From positions 58,983,239-59,047,238 of the forward strand of contig OV884012.1 in assembly GCA_930367205.1 (NCBI GenBank): a DNA stretch of 64,000 bases, written 5' to 3'. Both the position numbers and the translations under genes were made by a program. The stretch comes from Acanthosoma haemorrhoidale (taxonomy: Eukaryota; Arthropoda; Insecta; Hemiptera; Acanthosomatidae). The number at the start of each line of letters is the position of its first letter. The stretch's first letter is position 1. Below, one piece after another: positions 35,459 through 47,600 of this stretch. The notes under the pieces are model-generated. The model saw only the letters and a program-made list of their open reading frames with translations, was not told where the DNA came from and ran no database searches.

Positions 35459-38400
35459 GTATTACTTATGTTTATTTTGTAGTATTTTCTTATTTATGGT
35501 GGGCAAGTGATTTCATCTCATAACTGTCAGTAATGTTCTCCACTTTTCACCTGCCTTTAAAATAGATATTAAGTAAATTTTTCTATCATGCATTCCATTC
35601 AGAAATACTTTTACATTGATCAATGAAAGACCAGTGTCCTATCTTTAACGGGATGATAATCATACAAAATTAATATGATTGGGTAACTAACTGTCTGTCA
35701 CTTTTATAGATATGGAGTGTTGTAATTTGCATCTTATATATAAAGACTACACTGCAATGTGGAAAACACAAATTTACAGAGGAATCCAGGGAAGTGATTT
35801 GTGTGCTTATTTTTGGGGGAATCGTTTTACGTTTATTTGGGGAAAAAATTCATTGACTGGAAATACCGAAATTTTTCAATTAAAACAAAAAATTCCTTTT
35901 GGTGGAAGATTGAGAGATACAATTAAAAGTGAAAGTAGGCAAAACTTAGTTTTTTTTTCTTCTGAACTATAATTCTACATTGATTTTAAAGATAGGTTCC
36001 TGTTGTTTCACTTTCCAATTTTTTTTTTCAAAAAATATCTACATTTTTGACGTAGTCGAATGGCCGGGGCTCAGCTGGTGCCCTAATAACATATTGACTG
36101 GCTCAATGAGATCGCAAAAAAGGGATATTGAAAATAATTGACACTGATACACTTGATGGGCTCCAGTATAATTTTATTTTACACCTGTCAGTATAGCATT
36201 TACTGGAGGAAAAAAAAGTCAATTAGCTCGAGTGAATATCTTTAAACTGGTCACTAGTTGTAAATGTTTTGGTCTGATTGATCGCTGGGTACATCCTGAT
36301 ACACTTAAGTGCTAGTGTATTATAAATGGCAGGGAGATTCATTCTTGCGTTCTTTAAATTTCTGATGAGGAAGTTCAGTTGCAGTTATTAGATAAAATTA
36401 CAGGCTAAAACGCACTTGATTTCTACATTTTTTTTTATAACCAAATGATTTTACAATACTAATGAACATTTTAGGTTCTGGTATGTGAGCCTGGTTTCAT
36501 GTTATCGCAATGCCTCTACCTGCCAGTGGCATCACACAGCTCATGACATCCAAATTGACTATGACATTTGGTTGGTTAACGGTAACCCAAACTCTAGTAG
36601 TTATAACCCACTTGTTTATCAATTTTCATTTGATAGACAGGTAATGATATTTAGATATTATATAAGTCTATCTATGCACTAGTTTTTAATTTCTAATACT
36701 TTATTATTATTTTTTTTTATAGAATACTGTCGAATTGTATTTAGTATTCTTCTTAGTCTACTTTGTTCTGGTGCCATTACAAATTTTTGCTGTAACAAGG
36801 CAGCAACATCCTGTTACTAGACTTTTTACTGCAAGCCTAATTTTGGAGTTTCTTGGATTACTTTTCAACCTAATTAATGTATTGAAATTCATGATAGATG
36901 GTGTCGGGTATTCAAATTTGGCTGTGATTGGAGATATTTTGGATATTCTTTCCCGGGTTAGTAATTATATTATGTTAATGTAATAAAATAACTAAACCAT
37001 GATTTATTGATTTAACACATATTTATTTATTAAGTCTGAAGATTGGGTTCTATCTTGAGTCATTTTAACCAGATGATCAGCATATTAGTTTTTTTAATTC
37101 AAAATATGTGTATGGATTGATGAAATATACTGTGTATATTAAGGCAACCCAATGCTATTGGGCTGCATCACCTTTGTTTTATTAGTAAAGTGTTTTTCTT
37201 TCTGTCATTCTGTAATTAATCATTGCTACTATTATAAAAGCATTAATACAGAAAAAGCAAAGCAGATATGTGTGGATTACATCCACGAAAACCATGATGG
37301 GCTCACCAAATTTAGAAAGTCCAAGAGTCTGGACACTCATAAGAACAGCCAGGATCTGATTGCGGAAATGATTAACACATAGACTGTCGCGTCACTCATA
37401 TTCGTCTGGCAGCAAAATTTGTAATCTGTATTCGGGTGCTGTTTATTTGAATACTTACAAAAGATTTTAGTAGGTATTTAGAAAGATATCCTACAAAATA
37501 TAATAACATCATTAAATTGTTACAGAAGTAATATTAAAGAAGAAGTAATTTTCAAATATCTCGTGGCCTGAAGGTGGAATGCGTGTGACCGTCAATGTGT
37601 TAATAAGACCACAAATGTGGGAAACTGGTGGTATTGCCCCCTTCTGACATCTCTCTGCATGGAAATCAAATATATATCAAAATCTTCAATGTAAAGAATT
37701 TTGAAATCACTAATAAGACAGCTACTAAACTATGGTTCTCAATGGTGGACATTAATAAGGACTCAAGAGTTTTTAAAATTCCTACTAAAAATTTTCAGTC
37801 TTATGTTACGATGATCAATAGAAGAACTAACCTGAAGTTAAGTGTACGTAATCTCACTCCATGTCTTTCCCGTGCCCTACGACCCTGTATTCACAGTTCT
37901 TCTCCTAGATAGTCAAGGGCTTCTAACACATCTCTTGCCTCGTGTGCTCCATGAGAGGACCTGTAGACATAAATTGTCTCTCTTCTTTGTCAGAATATGC
38001 CCAAGCTAGCCATATTGCCTTTTAGTCAGCTGTACTTCTATGCATGTTTCTCCTGGCCTCTGCCACACCTTACCATCGGTTATCCTTCCCAGTCTTCGGA
38101 TTCCTAGAATGCCTCAGAGTGATTTATTTATTACTCTTGTAGTCTACCTACCAAGTTTCACATCCATAGAGCAGAACCAACTTCACATAAGTCAGAAAAA
38201 TTCCTGAATTAGTTTATCGATAAATCTGTTTGTCAGCTGAATGAAGACTCCTCTTTCTCTTTTTTGCTAACAAGTATAACAGTTTCCATTTGCTTACCGC
38301 TAATGCTAAGTTATTAAGTCTTTGTAGCATTTATTCTCACTTTGGGGGTTTCTTCACTGAGATTATCTTCTGAGAACAAATTCAGTATTATTACTTAAAT

Positions 38401-41400
38401 AATTTGTATCATAAATAATCTATTATTATGAATTCTTAGTTGTATTTGTAACACTTTTTATAAACTATTAGCCAACAAAAAAATGTTTTGATAATATTGA
38501 TCTCCACACAACCTTAGTGAGATGTCTTGCAAGGTTACGAGCTTTGATATTGATAAAACTAATTTTAGTGTAGGGACAATTCATAGACAGAGTACCCAAC
38601 CTGTGGATTGTGGATTTAATGTTAATTTCTCATTTTATATAATATATTTGTGTTGTTAAAATAGATACTTATCATTAATGAATTTGTATTTATTTATTTT
38701 TAGACAACTTTTATGCTTTTACTTCTCCTGCTAGCCAAAGGATGGGCTGTCACAAGACAAGAGTTCACTTGGAAACCTCTTCTCTTTAGTATTTGGTTTA
38801 TTTATGGAGTTGTTCACATTTTATTATATGTTTGGAATAAGGTATGTATCAACATATCTATATCTATAAAAATACAAATGTTGTCTATATTTTGACTAGA
38901 GATGGGTGATTGCTGTCAGTGAATAATCTGATACAAAAAATTACAGGGTCATTCCACATCAAATCCACCAATAAAAAAATAATTTTAGACGCAATGTTTT
39001 TCAAACTGAGTGAGAAACTTGGTATTTATGTTCTATGCTTAAATATAATTGAAAATACTAAGTTTTTTTAACTTTTGGTTTTCGAATTACACATGTTTAG
39101 AAACCCAAAAAAACATTCTTTTTTGCTGTGTTTTTTAATTTTCTAAAGCCTGTTACCCAAAAACTATTTGCCCTATAAAGCTAAAACTTGTGGTATTCTC
39201 TTTAGAATTATAAGAGCTTTAATTTGATAACTAATATTAATAATAATTTAGTATTATATTAATAATTAATAAGATTAATTGTAAAGTTTGTGAAAAAAAA
39301 TTGTTTAAACTCAAAATCGAAATTTTGAATTTTTTCAAAAATACTCTGGTGCATAATGTATTATAATATAAATGCAAATCTTTGCAAGCTTCTTGTAATA
39401 AACCAGGTGGGTCCATGCGGCAGGCAGTTGTAACAAGGCAGGTAAACAGAGGGTCGAAGGCCGCCTGCAATAAACCTGAGGGTAAGCCACCTGCCCCCTC
39501 ATAAAACAGGATCTGTAGACCTCTGGTCGACTTCCGGCGGTCATAAAATCTAAAAGCCATGCCATAAACAGTCCTTTAGGGGATGAGCGATCACGTATCT
39601 CGGTAGGTGTGACATCATAAAACATACCCCGTTCAGCCGGCTCCACCTTCCACTAGGAAGGGGGACCAGTACTTAAATCAGGAAGTTAGGCCCTGTAGGT
39701 CCACTCTCTCTGCCACACCTCTGCGCCGTCACCTTGTCTGACAACCTTGCAGACCTTCTGACGCCTCGCTCCTGTTACACTGCCGTGCTCTGCTCGAACT
39801 CTGAAAACATGCCTTATTCTTTATGAAGCCTCTGTACCCTTTTCTTTTGAACATAGTGTATTGTCGAGACACATACCTATCATAAATGGAGTCAGATATT
39901 AAATGCTGACATGGAACAATGGTCCATGTTATAAACTACAACAATCCGTTGCAGCACTTGTCACCAGGGCTAGAGTGATTAGGCACTCCCCTAGTGACGC
40001 CCCCGAGACCCATAATATAGTTCTAGTTCATGTTTTCCAAAGAAAGCTGATTAATTTTATCAAGCAACACTTCATGCCATATTTGAAGAATGCGTACTAC
40101 TTAATTTATTACCTCAACTGTCCTATATAAGAAACGAAAGAACTTTTTCAAATCGTGTCACCATACTGAGGATTATGATGGAGTGGAAGCAGAATGGTAT
40201 TTTTATGCAACATCATTTGAGAAAGGAGTGAGCGGGAAGAGTTGGAGGCACAGTGAAGGGACCTGAAACCAAAGCTAGCATTCAAAAGCTGGCTGAAGAG
40301 AGGCTAGCTAGAACCTATTTAGTCAGCTTTAACGAGTGTCATGTTTAAGTATCTTATGAATCTTTCTACATCCTTCCAAGCCTAACAGTTCCTTGTCTAT
40401 TAGGGACAGATGCCATGAGAGCACTGGGAATAGTAAAGTAATAGATGCTGCAGAAGGGTATTAGTGGTTTAAAGATACACCTTCAAGTCACACAACCTTC
40501 TTCAAGGAATGTTGGTCTAATCAAGATAAAATCAGTGGAATTAGAAGACACCAATCAGAAGGAGCCATAAAGTTGGACAAAGTGTTTCTTTTTGACATTT
40601 TTATTTTTTATTAGCTAGGTTTCTTTACTGATAATGGAATTTAAGGGATACTGCTTGACAGCCTTATATCTGGTTGGCCAAAAAGTCCATTCGGTTGTCG
40701 TCAACGTAGTTTGATGCGAAATTCCGACGAGACTGATTGTATTTTGTGTGTTTAGGATCATCCTGAAAATGGAAAACCAAAACGAACATTATCGACACCT
40801 CATGCTTGTTTATTATAAAAAAGGCAAGAAAGCAGTGGAAACTCGCAGGAAGATATGTGCTGTATACGAAGAGAATGCTGTTACAGATAGTGTGTGCCAG
40901 AAGTGGTTTTCAAGATTTCGATCGGGAAATTTTTCGGTTCAAGACGCACCTCGCTATGGCCGGGCAACTGAGATTAACAGCGACAAAGTGAAGGAATTTG
41001 TCGACACCAATCCCCATTATACAACTAGGAAGATCGCAGTTATCCTCAAAATATCCAAATCGAGTGTTGAAAACCACCATCTGCATCAACTTGGCTATGT
41101 GAGCAGGCTCGATGTTTGGGTTCCCCATTAACTTAGTGAGGCTAACCTCGCCCAAAGGATTTTCATCTGCGTTTCGTTGGGGAAACATGAAGAAAACGAC
41201 CCTTTTTTGAAGAGAATGATCAGGCGACGAAAAGTGGATCGTCTATAACAATGTGGAGCCCAAACGCTCATGGGGGAAGTGCGGTGAATTACCACAAACA
41301 ACCCCCAAAGAAGGTTATACTCTTGATTTGGTGGGATTGGAGGGGAGTTGTCTTTTACAAACTTCTTCCCATGAACAGGACCATCAACTCGGATGTGTAA

Positions 41401-44400
41401 TGTGACCAGCTGGACAAATTAGATGCAGCGATCCACCAGAAGCGTCCAGAACTAGCCAACCATAAGGGGATTATCTTCCATTACGACAATACCAGACCGC
41501 ACACTTCTTTGCAGACGCGGCAGAAGTTACTGGAGCTTGGCTGGGAAGTTCCACCTGTTTCGGTCTCTTCAAAATTCATGAAATGGACAGACCTTCAACT
41601 CTGAAGATGTAAAAATCCACTTGGAAAATTTTTTTGCCAGTAAAGACAGGAAATTCTTTGAGCATGGAATTATGAATCTGTCCATGAGATGGCAGAAGAT
41701 ACTGAAACAAAACGGCCATTATATCATTGATTGAATTAATCGCTTTGGGTTTAAAAGTTGTGTCTTATTTTCGCTTAAAAAACCGAACGGACTTTTTGGC
41801 CTACCCTTTATAATTCAAGAAGCTATCAACAAGGAAGTGGATCGAATGCTTCAGTTCATGGGCTAGTCCTGTGGTGATGGTGAAAACACCAAATAGAAAA
41901 TATTACTTTAACATATCTTCGTTAGGGTCAAACTGTAGACAACCGATGGCACATCAGCTGAACTTGCTCATACAGAGGGTGTGAGGGGACTCGTACCACC
42001 CTTGAAAGGAGAGGTGTAACCAAGGATGTTATTCTGCATGGAAATGATTGATAGGAAACATCAACTTGGGAAAGTTTACTTTGAGAAATGAGATTACATA
42101 TCTAAGGCAAAGGTGAACAGCTACTGTGAAGTAACTACTGTAGTTTACTTACAGTAGTTTTGCTATTTAACATTTAAGCGCATAGTAGCCATATTAGTAT
42201 TAAGTTTCAATTTGTTTTCTTTACTAAGGAAGATGCCTTAAAGTAAATCCTGGCACTCATAATAATTTTTCGTTTTAAATTAAATATTAAACATATTATA
42301 TGTGTTGTGAAAAGCTACATATTTATGCATTTCCCACAAGGATTGGGAAGCAAAAAGTGAAGGTGCATTGCCACCGGGCTAGGACTATACTGCAATCTTA
42401 AAATTAGGGCTCCGTTACTCAAAGTAAGTTTACTTCTAACAGGAACAAAGTGAACTTACTTTGAAACGAATTCTATTTATTAATAAAATTCTCTAATTTC
42501 ACTTGTTATTATGTTACTTAATGTTTTTGTTTTCTATTTTAGACTGAGGTAGATATAATAGAAGATATTGACGAATACCAGACATGGCCAGGGTGGCTTA
42601 TTTTGTTCCTCAGATGTCTTATTATTATTTGGTTTCTGCTTGAATTGAGAGCCACTATGAGATATGAACATAATGACTCAAAATTAAATTTTTTCCTGCA
42701 TTTTGGCGCTTCTGCGCTTGTTTGGTATATATACTTGCCGATTGTTGCTCTTATCGCTCTTCAGATTCCTCCATTTTGGAGATATAAATTATTATTAGGT
42801 AATAACAAATGAAATTTTTTAAGATTTATTTTATTTTTATTTTTACTATTTCATTATTTTCATGAAGTAATAATACTAATACTTATGTTAACTATTATTT
42901 TAATTTAGAATATAATTCCACTGCTCATATTTTTCATTATTTTTTTATATAAGATCAAAATATTGCCATGCCCTTGACTTGAGCTCAGAACCTTCTAGTT
43001 TACATAATTAAAGAGAGGTAGTCATTACTTGGGCGGGAGCTTCCTCTGAAGCTTGGATGGTACTAGCATCAACAATAAACAAGGGCAGGCAGGATTTGAC
43101 CTCGAGTGAAACTATTATTTTTCTCACACCAAGCATTATCAATATATTCGTTTAAACATTATGATTTTTAATAAATGACTGTACACTTCAATTTTGTGTA
43201 TATATGATGCATTATAGAAGGAAATTCTACTAGTCAAAAACATAATGTTTATTGGACAGTGAATAAAATGTGTTAAGGTTGAAATTATTAATTTTCTTAT
43301 TTTAACTTTGTATGATATCAGTAAAGTTTATGGTTCCATATTCAATAATATTTTCTTTATTGGTTTTAAATAATTATTTTCTTTACAATTGTATGGACAA
43401 ATATATTTTATGTTATCATTACTATTGATGTGATAGAAAAGTTGTGCTATGGCCTGCATTTGAACACGAAATCTGGTTTTCGTTAAGACACTAGGAAAAA
43501 AATATATGAAAATTACAACATAGTGGTCAACGATGAAAACAATACCACAATTTGGGATGACTCAGAACAAGAGATAGGATAGTAAGGGGACTCACTAAGA
43601 AAAAGATATTGTCACAGCATGCAAGTGGGCATGCTCAATTGGAAGAATACCAAGACATAGTCCTGGGTTTAAATCCTAGCCATGGCTCTTTTTTTTCTCA
43701 TATATCAATAAGTATTTAAGAACTTTTACAATTGCATTATATACCACAATCGAGTAATATTCCTGGGCTTTATCTTCAAAATAACAATCTCATATATAAT
43801 ATGTGACTTTCTTGTTAACTACTTTAGATAATTTTTATTGAAATAAAAGATAGTAAAAGTAGAATATATAATTAGAAACAAATATATAAAGTAGAAAAGA
43901 ATTATACATGAATGTAGAGTAAAGTCTAATGGGTAGAGATAGTATCACCAAATTTGTCACTGATAGTTCACCACCTTGGGAAAGAGAAAGGCAAGTTGAT
44001 AAGACTTCAAGGATACTAACAGCGCTGAAGTAAGAAAGTCCCAACAACTCCAAATAACAAAAACTAGTTATATACAAATAAAAGTTATTATTTAACTTAA
44101 GATTTTCATGGCTAAGAAGTCCTATTCAACAAAACTACTATGGATAATAGTAAATAATAAACCAATTAAGCTGTTATTTAAAGTAAGTTTGTTTTTTTCT
44201 GATGAAAGGCCCTTTTCTGTATCATATACTTATTTATTTGTTTTATCATACTTTAAATCCACCCACTCTGGTTAGGATAGGAAGAAGAGGCCGAGGGTAT
44301 ATATGAATGTCAAACCACTAATAGTACTACTACTATTTTCTGTTCTGTCTTTCTTATATATGCTAATTCTTTTTTAGGTATTACTTATTCAGCTGATTGC

Positions 44401-44577
44401 CTCGCTTATTGTGTGATGACTCACCTACTTTGGCCTACTCGAAGTGAACAATACTTCTTATTAGCTCACAGAGGTGATCCATCTGAAGAACTTGATGAAT
44501 TCAATGAAGCCCCCCATGTTTTAAATTCAGGAGAGAGTTTAATACCAATTTGGGACAAAAATCCTATAATTACATAA
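34968..44577 (+). CDS. TMEM145: TMEM145/GPR180 (ITR) family seven-transmembrane protein, six exons
   Basis: Exons 34968-35458, 36475-36640, 36723-36956, 38704-38841, 42543-42798 and 44378-44577. All have GT/AG borders and matching phases, giving 494 residues, close to vertebrate TMEM145 as I remember it. Residues 1-27 are a signal peptide. Residues 28-219 form a cysteine-containing luminal domain with FWYVSLVSCYRN and IDYDIWLVNGNPNSSS, the hallmark before the membrane part. Seven hydrophobic segments follow, at about 222-243, 252-272, 298-312, 322-340, 357-375, 388-411 and 430-446, including LLLLLLAKGWAVTRQ. A 45-residue tail ends the protein. The family (Pfam GpcrRhopsn4) is membrane-bound and GPCR-like, without a settled ligand. 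The second codon in frame upstream is a TTG, so ATG 34968 is the start. Introns 3 to 5 are swollen by transposons. A vertebrate-style split between TMEM145 and GPR180 cannot be decided here. Confidence 0.88.
35712..35972 (+). other. Unexplained open frame in intron 1
   Basis: An 86-codon frame (LIYKDYTAMWKTQIYRG, then CAYFWGNRFTFIWG) lies inside the first intron of the TMEM145-like gene. The spliced protein runs correctly from exon 1 to exon 2 without it. It has no domain I know. It could be a decayed element or an alternative exon. Confidence 0.2.
36475..36640 (+). CDS. TMEM145: TMEM145-like exon 2
   Basis: Acceptor CATTTTAG|G completes the Arg codon. The exon encodes FWYVSLVSCYRNASTCQWHH through VNGNPNSSS and QFSFDRQ, the most diagnostic part of the family. 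Donor CAG|GTAATG, phase 0. Confidence 0.92.
36723..36956 (+). CDS. TMEM145: TMEM145-like exon 3 (TM1-TM2)
   Basis: Acceptor TTTTATAG|AAT. 78 codons begin NTVELYLVFFLVYFVLVPLQ and end GDILDILSR. Two hydrophobic helices flank QQHPVTRLFT. Donor CGG|GTTAGT, phase 0. Confidence 0.92.
37855..38170 (-). pseudogene. LINE reverse-transcriptase C-terminal fragment in intron 3
   Basis: Minus-strand pieces read KLVLLYGCETW near 38140-38172, then RIRRLGRITDGKVWQRPGE, VQLTKRQYGxLGHIL and RGKRCVRSP. This is the familiar tail of RTE/CR1-type LINE polyproteins ('R.LWERTGQ.P...IRKR.W.WLGH.LR...GKR.RGRP'). Frameshifts and stops break it. It is antisense to the host gene. Confidence 0.75.
38704..38841 (+). CDS. 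TMEM145: TMEM145-like exon 4 (TM3-TM4)
   Basis: Acceptor TTTTTAG|ACA. 46 codons read TTFMLLLLLLAKGWAVTRQ and then FSIWFIYGVVHILLYVWNK. Donor AAG|GTATGT, phase 0. Confidence 0.92.
39400..40007 (+). mobile_element. LTR of the 4178-4778 family, plus orientation
   Basis: It matches the solo LTR block by block: TAGTACTTAAAT-like TATA box near 39670, CTCGAACTCTGAAAACA, ATTCTTTATGAA, GAACATAGTG, CATAAATGGAGTCAGATATT, CACTTGTCACCAGGGCTAGA and GCACTCCCCTAGTGACG. Its 3' border is near 40007. The start, placed by the 600-bp length of the solo copy, is uncertain by tens of bases. Ty3-type relics follow on the same strand, so it is probably the 5' LTR of that element. Confidence 0.7.
40340..40664 (+). 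pseudogene. Ty3-type protease relic
   Basis: The frame around 40366-40440 reads LPSLTVPCLLGTDAMRALGI, the '(I/L)LGTD.(M/L)...GI' strand near the end of Ty3 aspartic proteases. The remaining sequence to 40664 is open in pieces only. The rest of gag and protease upstream is unrecognisable. The mariner element interrupts the region immediately downstream. Confidence 0.55.
40667..41810 (+). mobile_element. Mariner element with inactive transposase
   Basis: Terminal inverted repeats: left TGGTTGGCCAAAAAGTCCAT, then TCGGTT; right, complemented, GGGTAGGCCAAAAAGTCCGT, then TCGGTT. TA target duplications lie at 40665-40666 and 41811-41812. The transposase begins at ATG 40769 with an HTH region (NEHYRHLMLVYYKKGKKAVE, WFSRFRSGNFSVQDAPRYGR, LDVWVPH) and runs to a stop at 41131. 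The frame then shifts through SGDEKWIVYNN (first Asp of DD34D) and HYDNTRPHTSLQ (second Asp). The region of the third Asp is missing. Length is 1,144 bp, close to a full mariner. Confidence 0.92.
41813..42110 (+). pseudogene. Ty3-type reverse transcriptase relic, 3' of the mariner
   Basis: The plus strand reads IQEAINKEVDRMLQ and, after a frameshift, WASPVVMVKTPNRKYYFNIS: the start of the Ty3 RT domain ('EIDRML..G.I..S.S.W.SP.V.V.K..GK.R'). It continues the protease relic at 40340-40664. The mariner inserted between the two. Confidence 0.7.
42543..42798 (+). CDS. TMEM145: TMEM145-like exon 5 (TM5-TM6)
   Basis: Acceptor CTATTTTAG|ACT. It reads TEVDIIEDIDEYQTWPGWLI, then LRATMRYEHNDSKLNFFLHF and YLPIVALIALQIPPFWRYK. 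Donor TTAG|GTAATA, ending one base into a Gly codon. Confidence 0.92.
43615..43700 (+). repeat. Possible tRNA-derived SINE or tRNA relic
   Basis: An A-box-like GCATGCTCAATTGGA and a B-box-like GGGTTTAAATCC lie about 30 bases apart and are followed by a T8 run (pol III terminator-like). The flanks do not form a convincing acceptor stem, so it is not a functional tRNA gene. Confidence 0.35.
44378..44577 (+). CDS. TMEM145: TMEM145-like exon 6 (TM7 and tail)
   Basis: Acceptor TTTTTTAG|GT completes the Gly codon. It reads ITYSADCLAYCVMTHLLWPT, an acidic stretch (GDPSEELDEFNEAP), then IPIWDKNPIIT and TAA at 44575-44577. Confidence 0.92.
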
Positions 44578-44615
44578 TAAGATTGTCCTTGTTATTCTTG
44601 AATGATGGAATAGTG

Positions 44616-44621
44616 AATAAA
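44616..44621 (+). terminator. Polyadenylation signal AATAAA
   Basis: AATAAA lies 39 bases after the stop of the TMEM145-like gene. It may be used alone, or later AT-rich signals may extend the 3' untranslated region. Confidence 0.5.
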
Positions 44622-47600
44622 ACTTTGCAATGTTTGTCCCTAGACCTCTCATAAACGTTGGAATAACTTTGTCAATCGAGAAACAGTAACATTTCTCAAA
44701 AAGTAGGAAGAGGGGAGAAAGAGTTATTGAACCAAATGAAGAAGTAGGTAGGGGTTGTTGAACATGCTCTGGTGGCTGAAGTTAATCAAAGAAAAATCTA
44801 TTTTCTTAATGAGGTACAACAAACTAGATTTTAAATAATTTGAGACAGAATGTATTAATTAGCATGCGAGTAAGTGTATTATTATTTTTCATAAATTATA
44901 GAAATTAAGGAAGTAGTGTAAGTTTGAGACCAGTATTCACTTTTAGGATGTTTTTATATTTCTTGGAAAAAATGGAGTGATAAAACCAGCTTATATAATT
45001 TAAAGTGGTGCTGAATTAAATAGGCAGTTAATATACTACTTCTGATTACTAAGCCAATAATTAAACTCTTATTTTATAGCTTTAATTTTATTAAAACCAG
45101 TACTTTTTATAGTTTATTTCTAACTTTCAATTGTTGGAAACTGCAATTGTTGTCTTTAGTTCTAAAATTATTGAATTACCTTTAATTTTCTAAAGTTAGC
45201 GAATTCCTCATTGGTTGGACTATTTTCCAGTTGTCTTATATTGGTTTTCATTTAAATAGTGAGAGAAAAATTTGATATAATAATGAAATTGCACATATGT
45301 GTCTTGCTTAAGCACAAATTTATAGTAAATAAAATCCTAGTCCTTTATACATTTGTGAACATAATATAAATATATAGTGTACATATATATTAATATGTAT
45401 ATAAAAAGTATATTTATTTATTAAAGTTTCGCCTTGTTAGAAGTCAATTTGAAAAACCAACTCCATACTCATGCTATATACTTTTGTACTTTTAAAAGTA
45501 TTAAAAGTTTTTTTATTTCTGAAATATTCACATCTAGTGATAAATGTTTGTCCAACAATTACGTCCTATTACGTAACGATTACTATCATTAGTAATGGTA
45601 TGCTCAGTATGATCAGCTTAGTTTATTTATTAGATAAGATTGTGTAAATAATTATATTAGTAAATTAGGTATTCTAATGTAAGATATTCTAATTTTTACT
45701 TAAATACTATTGTAAATTGTGATATTTTATCTATGATTTTGCAAGACTGTTTTAATCTATTATTTTAATTTGAAAAATACTTTTATTGTTATTTCTTGAA
45801 ATTTTAGTTCAAACAACATTAATGATTAATTATTTGTAATAATTGTGCAAAAATATTGTTTTAGACTCAGTAAATTTTGCTTGTATTGATTTATTTACTA
45901 TTTTAATCAACTAATGCAAAATCCATGTCTGTTTTAAATTTAATAATTGATCACCGGTTTGACTATGATAGTTTATTTAATGTTATTATCTGTGATTTTG
46001 TAATTGAAACATTCCTCGAATAAAATGAATCAATAAACAAAAATTTATGTAAAGCTTTATCCAAGTCAAAAGATTTTGTTTTCAATGTTTTAATAATATA
46101 GATGAAATAACTTATAAAAATTAACATTTTTTAATAAAAAGCTAAAAATGTTCAGCCACATAAATTGACTATACTTAGTGAGAATTATTATATTACTTAT
46201 TTTCAACAATATTTATGTAAATATAAACAATAGATTACTACTTAAATAAAAAATGTTAAATCCGCTCAAAAGTACTTGCATATTTCTTCACTTTTTGATA
46301 CTCACTTGAAATATTTATGACTAAGTTTATATTCCTGAGCGATGACGTCATTGAGACTCTGGTGGTTCAAATCCTTATACAAGTTAATCTCCAGCAGTAA
46401 AGATTTTTTAAAAAGAGAAAGAGGGAAACGAACTGACGCACTTGGGCTCAAAAGAAAGACTTACTTTATTATTCCGACAATCCTACACATATAGGATCAT
46501 GGGTTGTTTACATCCCATGATCATATTTATTTACAATAGTCATACTCCTGACTTTAACTTACAAACAACTTGTTATTGCATTTGAACAATAACATTTAAG
46601 CACTCAAAAAGTGCTTTCAAATCATAATACTGGAAGAATAGCATGATACTTAGTCCTCAGAAATCTTTCTATGCTCGCAAATTAACTATGACTTCATAAA
46701 ATAGCATGGTCAAACAAATTGAGGAAGTAGTGAAAAATGTTCAAGCCTGGCTGTGAATATTAAAAAGGCTGATTTCCATTAAATCCAGAGCTTATGTGGA
46801 GTAATAAAGATGCCATACCAATGTTACATTAGACCTGTTCTCGAATAAAACTCGCATGTGATGGGGAGTCTTGATCTGGTAGAATACAAAGCACTTGATT
46901 TTCTCCCACCCCATCTAACAGAATTATTGCTATGGAGATTAAAAATTAAATCTAACCATTGCATAAGAGGCAGGAGAGCCCATTCTTAGAACAGGTGATA
47001 TCTGGTAAAATCATGTGGAGCCCTTAAACTATACAAAAAAAAAAAAAAAATAGACAGAGACTATTTATTTTAGTATCATTAGATACAGTTTACAATCCTT
47101 GTACCCAATTGTTTTTTTTTCAATAATGGTCCAACTACAGGAGTAAGCAAAGATCGTGGAACTGGTGTCAAAAACTATCATGTTCAGTTCAGCTGTCAGT
47201 CAGTAGGTCAAAGTCATAAAAGAATGGTTGTTGCATACCAGTCCCCTAGACCAAATCAATTAAACACCCCATGAAGATATAAACCTGTCACTGAATTAGA
47301 AGAGAAATCTCATTTCTCATCAGTAATTGTTTGAGAAACCTCAAACATTGATTTCTGTTCTAGACAATATTCAGCAGTTCTTTGTTCAGGATTCAACTCA
47401 ACTTTGATTCATGATTGTTTACAAACCTAAATCTGACCCTTAGAAAAAATCTATGGTAATCCATGGATGAGGGCTCTAACCACTTTAATTAAAATTATTG
47501 AGAAGTAAAAGTTCTTGATTTTCCTAAAAACACAGCTCTTACCAGCCATTATTTAGAACTTACAGACCAAATTTGTTTCTACACCAACCAGGGGTCGTGA

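Noticed and set aside
37152..37382. Extra exon of the TMEM145-like gene in intron 3
   Set aside because: The spliced protein runs from exon 3 to exon 4 in phase with intact family sequence, and this frame has no flanking splice logic.
43615..43700. Functional tRNA gene
   Set aside because: A/B-box-like motifs are present but no acceptor stem or clean cloverleaf, so it is listed only as a possible SINE or relic.
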